From positions 9,208,570 to 9,272,569 of the forward strand of contig OX387602.1 in NCBI GenBank assembly GCA_947568835.1: a DNA stretch of 64,000 nucleotides, read 5' to 3'. Under the pieces are notes generated by a model. It ran no database searches, was not told where the DNA came from, and was given only the letters and a program-made list of their open reading frames with translations. The translations under genes were made by a program, and so were the position numbers. Below are positions 61,101 to 64,000 of the stretch, piece after piece. Within the stretch, counting starts at the first letter, position 1; each line of letters opens with the position of its first letter. This DNA comes from Protonemura montana (lineage: Eukaryota; Arthropoda; Insecta; Plecoptera; Nemouridae).

Positions 61101-61712
61101 AATATTGTTGATCGGAACAAGTTTATGCTAGTCGGCGAGTTTGTACAAATTCAGAATAATCGATTATGTCCAATCGATAATGACAATCTGGCGTCAGAAA
61201 GTAACTGTTGTCTTTGCATTGTCGTAAAATAAACGGATGTGATTCTAGGGTTTCCTTAGTGCGTTGAAGTCACTTTAAGATGAGAAACATAACCTCACAA
61301 ATATAATGTATCTTATAATGAGCGATTGATTTGTTTTGGTTGATTTGGTTGTTTTGGATAATACCGGTATGATATAGAATTTTCTTCTCTACGACCCATG
61401 AACCAAAAACTTAAGACCAAGAGTACAAAGTGACCTGCTCAGTGTGTCTGTAATTTAAAAACCACGCTACATTTCATGTAACCTTTCTTTACTTTAATTG
61501 TAAAACGCAAACACATGTCATCCGTTACCTATACGCGTAACTCCCATCTTTAGGAGGAAACATAACATAAAAGGTGGTTTGAGAAGGACAAGAACCTACT
61601 TTGAGAAGAAGCCACGGCTCACTGTTGAGTACGAACATGCAGTTTTGTTTATTTGTTTTTACTGTTCCCATATTGTGTAGGCTACAAAGTACAATAGAAT
61701 AAACTAAAAAAT

Positions 61713-61724
61713 CCCCCCCCCCCC
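61713..61724 (-). repeat. poly-C tract, 12 bases
   Basis: An uninterrupted C run followed by a CACACCCACTCACCCACC-type pyrimidine-rich stretch. Confidence 0.85.
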
Positions 61725-62027
61725 TCACACCCACTCACCCACCGGCCCAATTTTGGTGCCGTCCACATTGTGGAAAGTTTTTTCCTTTGTAATTTTCCGA
61801 AACTTCGTGAGTTGAGACAAAAATTGAAGTCTAGTTGAGTGATAAAAGGTCACAATTATCGCCACAACACGTGGAGCCGGTATCTCAGAATTCATAATTG
61901 GCGTATGGTTGTAAGTACTGGCAAGAAGCCTGTGCATATATATGTATATTATATATACTTTTAGCAATGCTTTTAGCACTATCTCGGGAAATTTGAAATG
62001 TTTAAATTACTCAAACAAAGAAGTTTT

Positions 62028-62078
62028 ACCTTAGAGAAAAGAATACGGGTTCCCTACCCGTATTCTTTTCTCTAAGGT
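62028..62078. repeat. perfect 23-bp hairpin with 5-base loop
   Basis: The arms at 62028-62050 (starting ACCTTAGAG, ending ATACGGGT) and 62056-62078 are perfectly complementary across 23 bases, separated only by TCCCT. GTTTTACCT is repeated directly at 62023-62031 and 62077-62085. This is either a fold-back insertion or the product of a template switch. Confidence 0.95.
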
Positions 62079-62503
62079 TTTACCTACTAACAAGTTATAG
62101 TAATCGAAAATCCCCTGACAGGGCCGTTCAGGGGTAAAAAAAACCCTGAAAGTGTGAAAACACCGTCTATGATTAGATTATAATTTTTTAGCGCCTGGGT
62201 TGAACTTAAGCTCTGCTTTATGGATCCGCCCCCAGGTAGTTTAGTGTAGCTATGACCACTTTTCAGTTGACATATTGCTCTGTCCTTACTCCTGCTGATC
62301 AGGTTCCGGCACTCCTGGATATTATTTTTTAAATTTCATTGAATTACATCGGGTAGAAATAAAACGGATGAAGAAATTTTTCCTAAACTATAACACACTG
62401 CATTTAGAAAAGGAAATAGACCCCTGAGTTCCATCTGCAGCATACATTTGTGTTGCTAGATCCTCTGTGCTAACCTGGATTGTGTTCCATATGCTTTCAG
62501 ACA

Positions 62504-62582
62504 ATGTGGGCGATCCAGTTGATAATGTTTTGTCAACTGTCGTGGTTCGTAACGTCTTTAGCGGAGGTGAACGAGCTCGCAG
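62504..62582 (+). CDS. first coding exon (signal peptide) of a gene running off the right edge
   Basis: A pyrimidine-containing acceptor (ATGCTTTCAG, ending at 62500) is followed by ACAATG and an open frame MWAIQLIMFCQLSWFVTS, then LAEVNELA, ending at a strong donor (GCAG followed by GTGAGT; exon end 62582, phase 1). The peptide has the hydrophobic core and small residues before the cleavage point expected of a secretory signal. The mature protein is not determined. One possible next exon starts at 62814 after ATAATTTTAG and keeps phase (GAT CAT), but that stretch is frame-broken further on. An alternative frame through the same exon is also open. Confidence 0.45.
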
Positions 62583-62773
62583 GTGAGTCGCAGATAGATT
62601 TATGATTTTCCTTCACACTCTTTCTTTCCATCGCGCTCTACAATAATAACTTTACGAAACGCGTTCTTCGTGCGTGAAATAACTCAATTACACTTTAATA
62701 ATTGTGTACGGTATTTAAACCATGCGGCTACATCCAAGAGTGATTTGCAAGTACGGCTGGGTGAAAAAAAGGA

Positions 62774-63421
62774 ATGAAAAATAAAACGAACGCATTTTAT
62801 GAAATAATTTTAGATCATTCTTCTGCCCCAAATACCGAATTGTTTGAATTTAACCAGGTTAATGTATACACCAATAACGACACAAATTCTGTATCTGCTA
62901 TTATTTATATAGCCAATTTCCTGTCGTCAGTTTCATCTCCATTTCTAACAAATGACATTTATCGATATTGGAATAAAAATGTTTCCACAAAAGCAATGTC
63001 ACACGCTACAAAAAAACCGTTGGAACACAATCAACATTTAGCTGGACTGGATTGTATGGTCCAGTAATTTGCCATTCGACACTATATGGCGGCGAGGTCA
63101 GCACTGCATTGAAATACATTCAAATGCCATCACACAAACGGCAACGATGATCCATTCTCAGATTCAGATGTAACAATTATCAACAATAGAGAGCTTCCGT
63201 CGATTCCCTTTGATTATAATAGGCATACGAATAACTAATTGCTTCGTATTACCATATTGCTCTACTTTATGGAAACATGGTTCACTAATGCGGGCTATAT
63301 TGATCTAAACTTGCCGCAGAGTACGTATCTACTGCACAAATGGGTTTTTATTTCCCTGGTTATAGCTCGTTTAGATTTAGTGTTTGCAAAAAATGAAGCT
63401 GCTTCGCTTGAGGTTCGATAA
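62774..63421 (+). pseudogene. frame-broken coding-like stretch, unrecognised
   Basis: One frame is open from 62774 to 63067, with composition like a protein (TELFEFNQVNVYTNNDTN). A second frame then reads GLYGPVICHSTLYGGEV to about 63150, after which the first frame is open again (DPFSDSDVTIINNRELPS) to a stop at 63236-63238, and again to 63421. Frame changes of this type suggest decayed coding DNA, of a transposon or an old gene copy. I do not recognise a family. It is AT-rich and A-runs lie at the break points (near 63010). Confidence 0.3.
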
Positions 63422-64000
63422 ACTGTACGTATTGTGTTAGTTCCAATTAAGTTACAGGCTGAACAGTTTTGACAACGGAATTCTAATGACAATTTTTATG
63501 ACATTAAAAGTATAACGTGGAACCACTGGGTTCAACTCGGTTGCAAAAATGCCATAAATTCGTGGATTTAGATTACCATTATTCGCAAGTTTGAACCCAA
63601 GATACTAAACATAAATACACACTGAACCCGAGTGGACGTTGTGTTGGGTTGGGGTGAGCTAAGAATTCACTTTAAGTTCACTGGCCGGGCGTAGGCAGAT
63701 GAGGTTACGAATGGAAGAAAACGTTAGCTGCAAAATGCGGAAACTGGAATAACATAGTGCCACAATACCTGCCAACTAGCCACCACCATTACCACCACCG
63801 CCAGGAGGACGGAATGACATAATGCATTTGATGCGAACGTGATCGCGCATCTTCATTTCCGCCAGCGTTGATTTACGCGTGTCCTTGGCGGTAACGGCAC
63901 TCGCGTCTGATGTGCTTTGTTTGGTGCCTGCCACTGGCTACCTTTCATGCAGGAAGGATTGATGGCGGTGCTCGAATCGGAAATTCGATGGACATCGGAC
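63422..64000. other. non-coding right edge
   Basis: No coding sequence or RNA gene was recognised. A short CCACCATTACCACCACCGCC run lies at 63780-63800. Confidence 0.5.

Larger units (their letters stand above)
58134..62500. other. non-coding region, possible first intron of the right-edge gene
   Basis: AT-rich unique sequence with no supportable exon. It contains a 12-base poly-C (61713-61724) and the perfect hairpin at 62028-62078. Confidence 0.4.

Noticed and set aside
62501..62582. ABC transporter signature (FSGGERARR) in the second frame of the right-edge exon
   Set aside because: The motif resembles SGGE-type signatures, but the preceding candidate exon has no ABC features, and the other frame gives a complete signal peptide right after a splice acceptor.

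Overview
The window is 64 kb of animal nuclear DNA and reads as an arthropod, most likely insect, chromosome. Every confident gene is split by GT-AG introns, intergenic and intronic DNA is AT-rich with microsatellites and homopolymers, and the proteins have best-known relatives in insects: a TBP-related factor, a Rab3 GAP catalytic subunit, an LRR/FN3 neuronal-type receptor and a GPR158-like receptor. No bacterial operon, phage, CRISPR array or rRNA was seen. The species cannot be fixed from the sequence alone.

Layout. At 3-813 (+) lies the 3' end of an unrecognised gene. At 1755-3881 (+) is a complete four-exon Trf2/TBPL1 gene of 284 codons. From 8121 to 39341 (+) is RAB3GAP1, for which 13 exons could be chained with all splice phases agreeing (954 codons). 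Its sixth intron is 24.35 kb long. That intron contains a complete gene on the opposite strand, 13085-19098 (-), with seven coding exons (901 codons) encoding a signal peptide, leucine-rich repeats, an FN3 domain, one membrane segment and a cytoplasmic tail; it resembles insect hattifattener (haf). A 5'-truncated non-LTR retrotransposon lies in the last RAB3GAP1 intron.

From about 41.9 to 55.1 kb (+) is a class C orphan GPCR of the GPR158 type (CG31760-like). It has a CpG-rich candidate promoter, two minimal upstream ORFs, 11 coding exons including a 21-nt microexon, and one apparent single-base frame break in exon 1. The right end (58-64 kb) holds a likely signal-peptide exon of a further plus-strand gene that runs out of the window, and a frame-broken AT-rich coding-like stretch.

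Between genes there are several structured elements that no gene explains: a 194-bp imperfect fold-back (40264-40457), a degenerate tRNA-like sequence with A and B boxes (about 41004-41072), a perfect 23-bp hairpin flanked by 9-bp direct repeats (62023-62085), a 17-bp-arm palindrome (56563-56620), an in-frame 66-bp tandem repeat (34231-34385) and five pure G or C tracts of 12-17 bases. The genes act in separate processes (core-promoter recognition, Rab GTPase control, neuronal surface recognition, neuronal signalling), and nothing in the sequence suggests a multi-gene system. I did not find a clearly new biological system; the structured elements and the nested gene are the points most worth checking.
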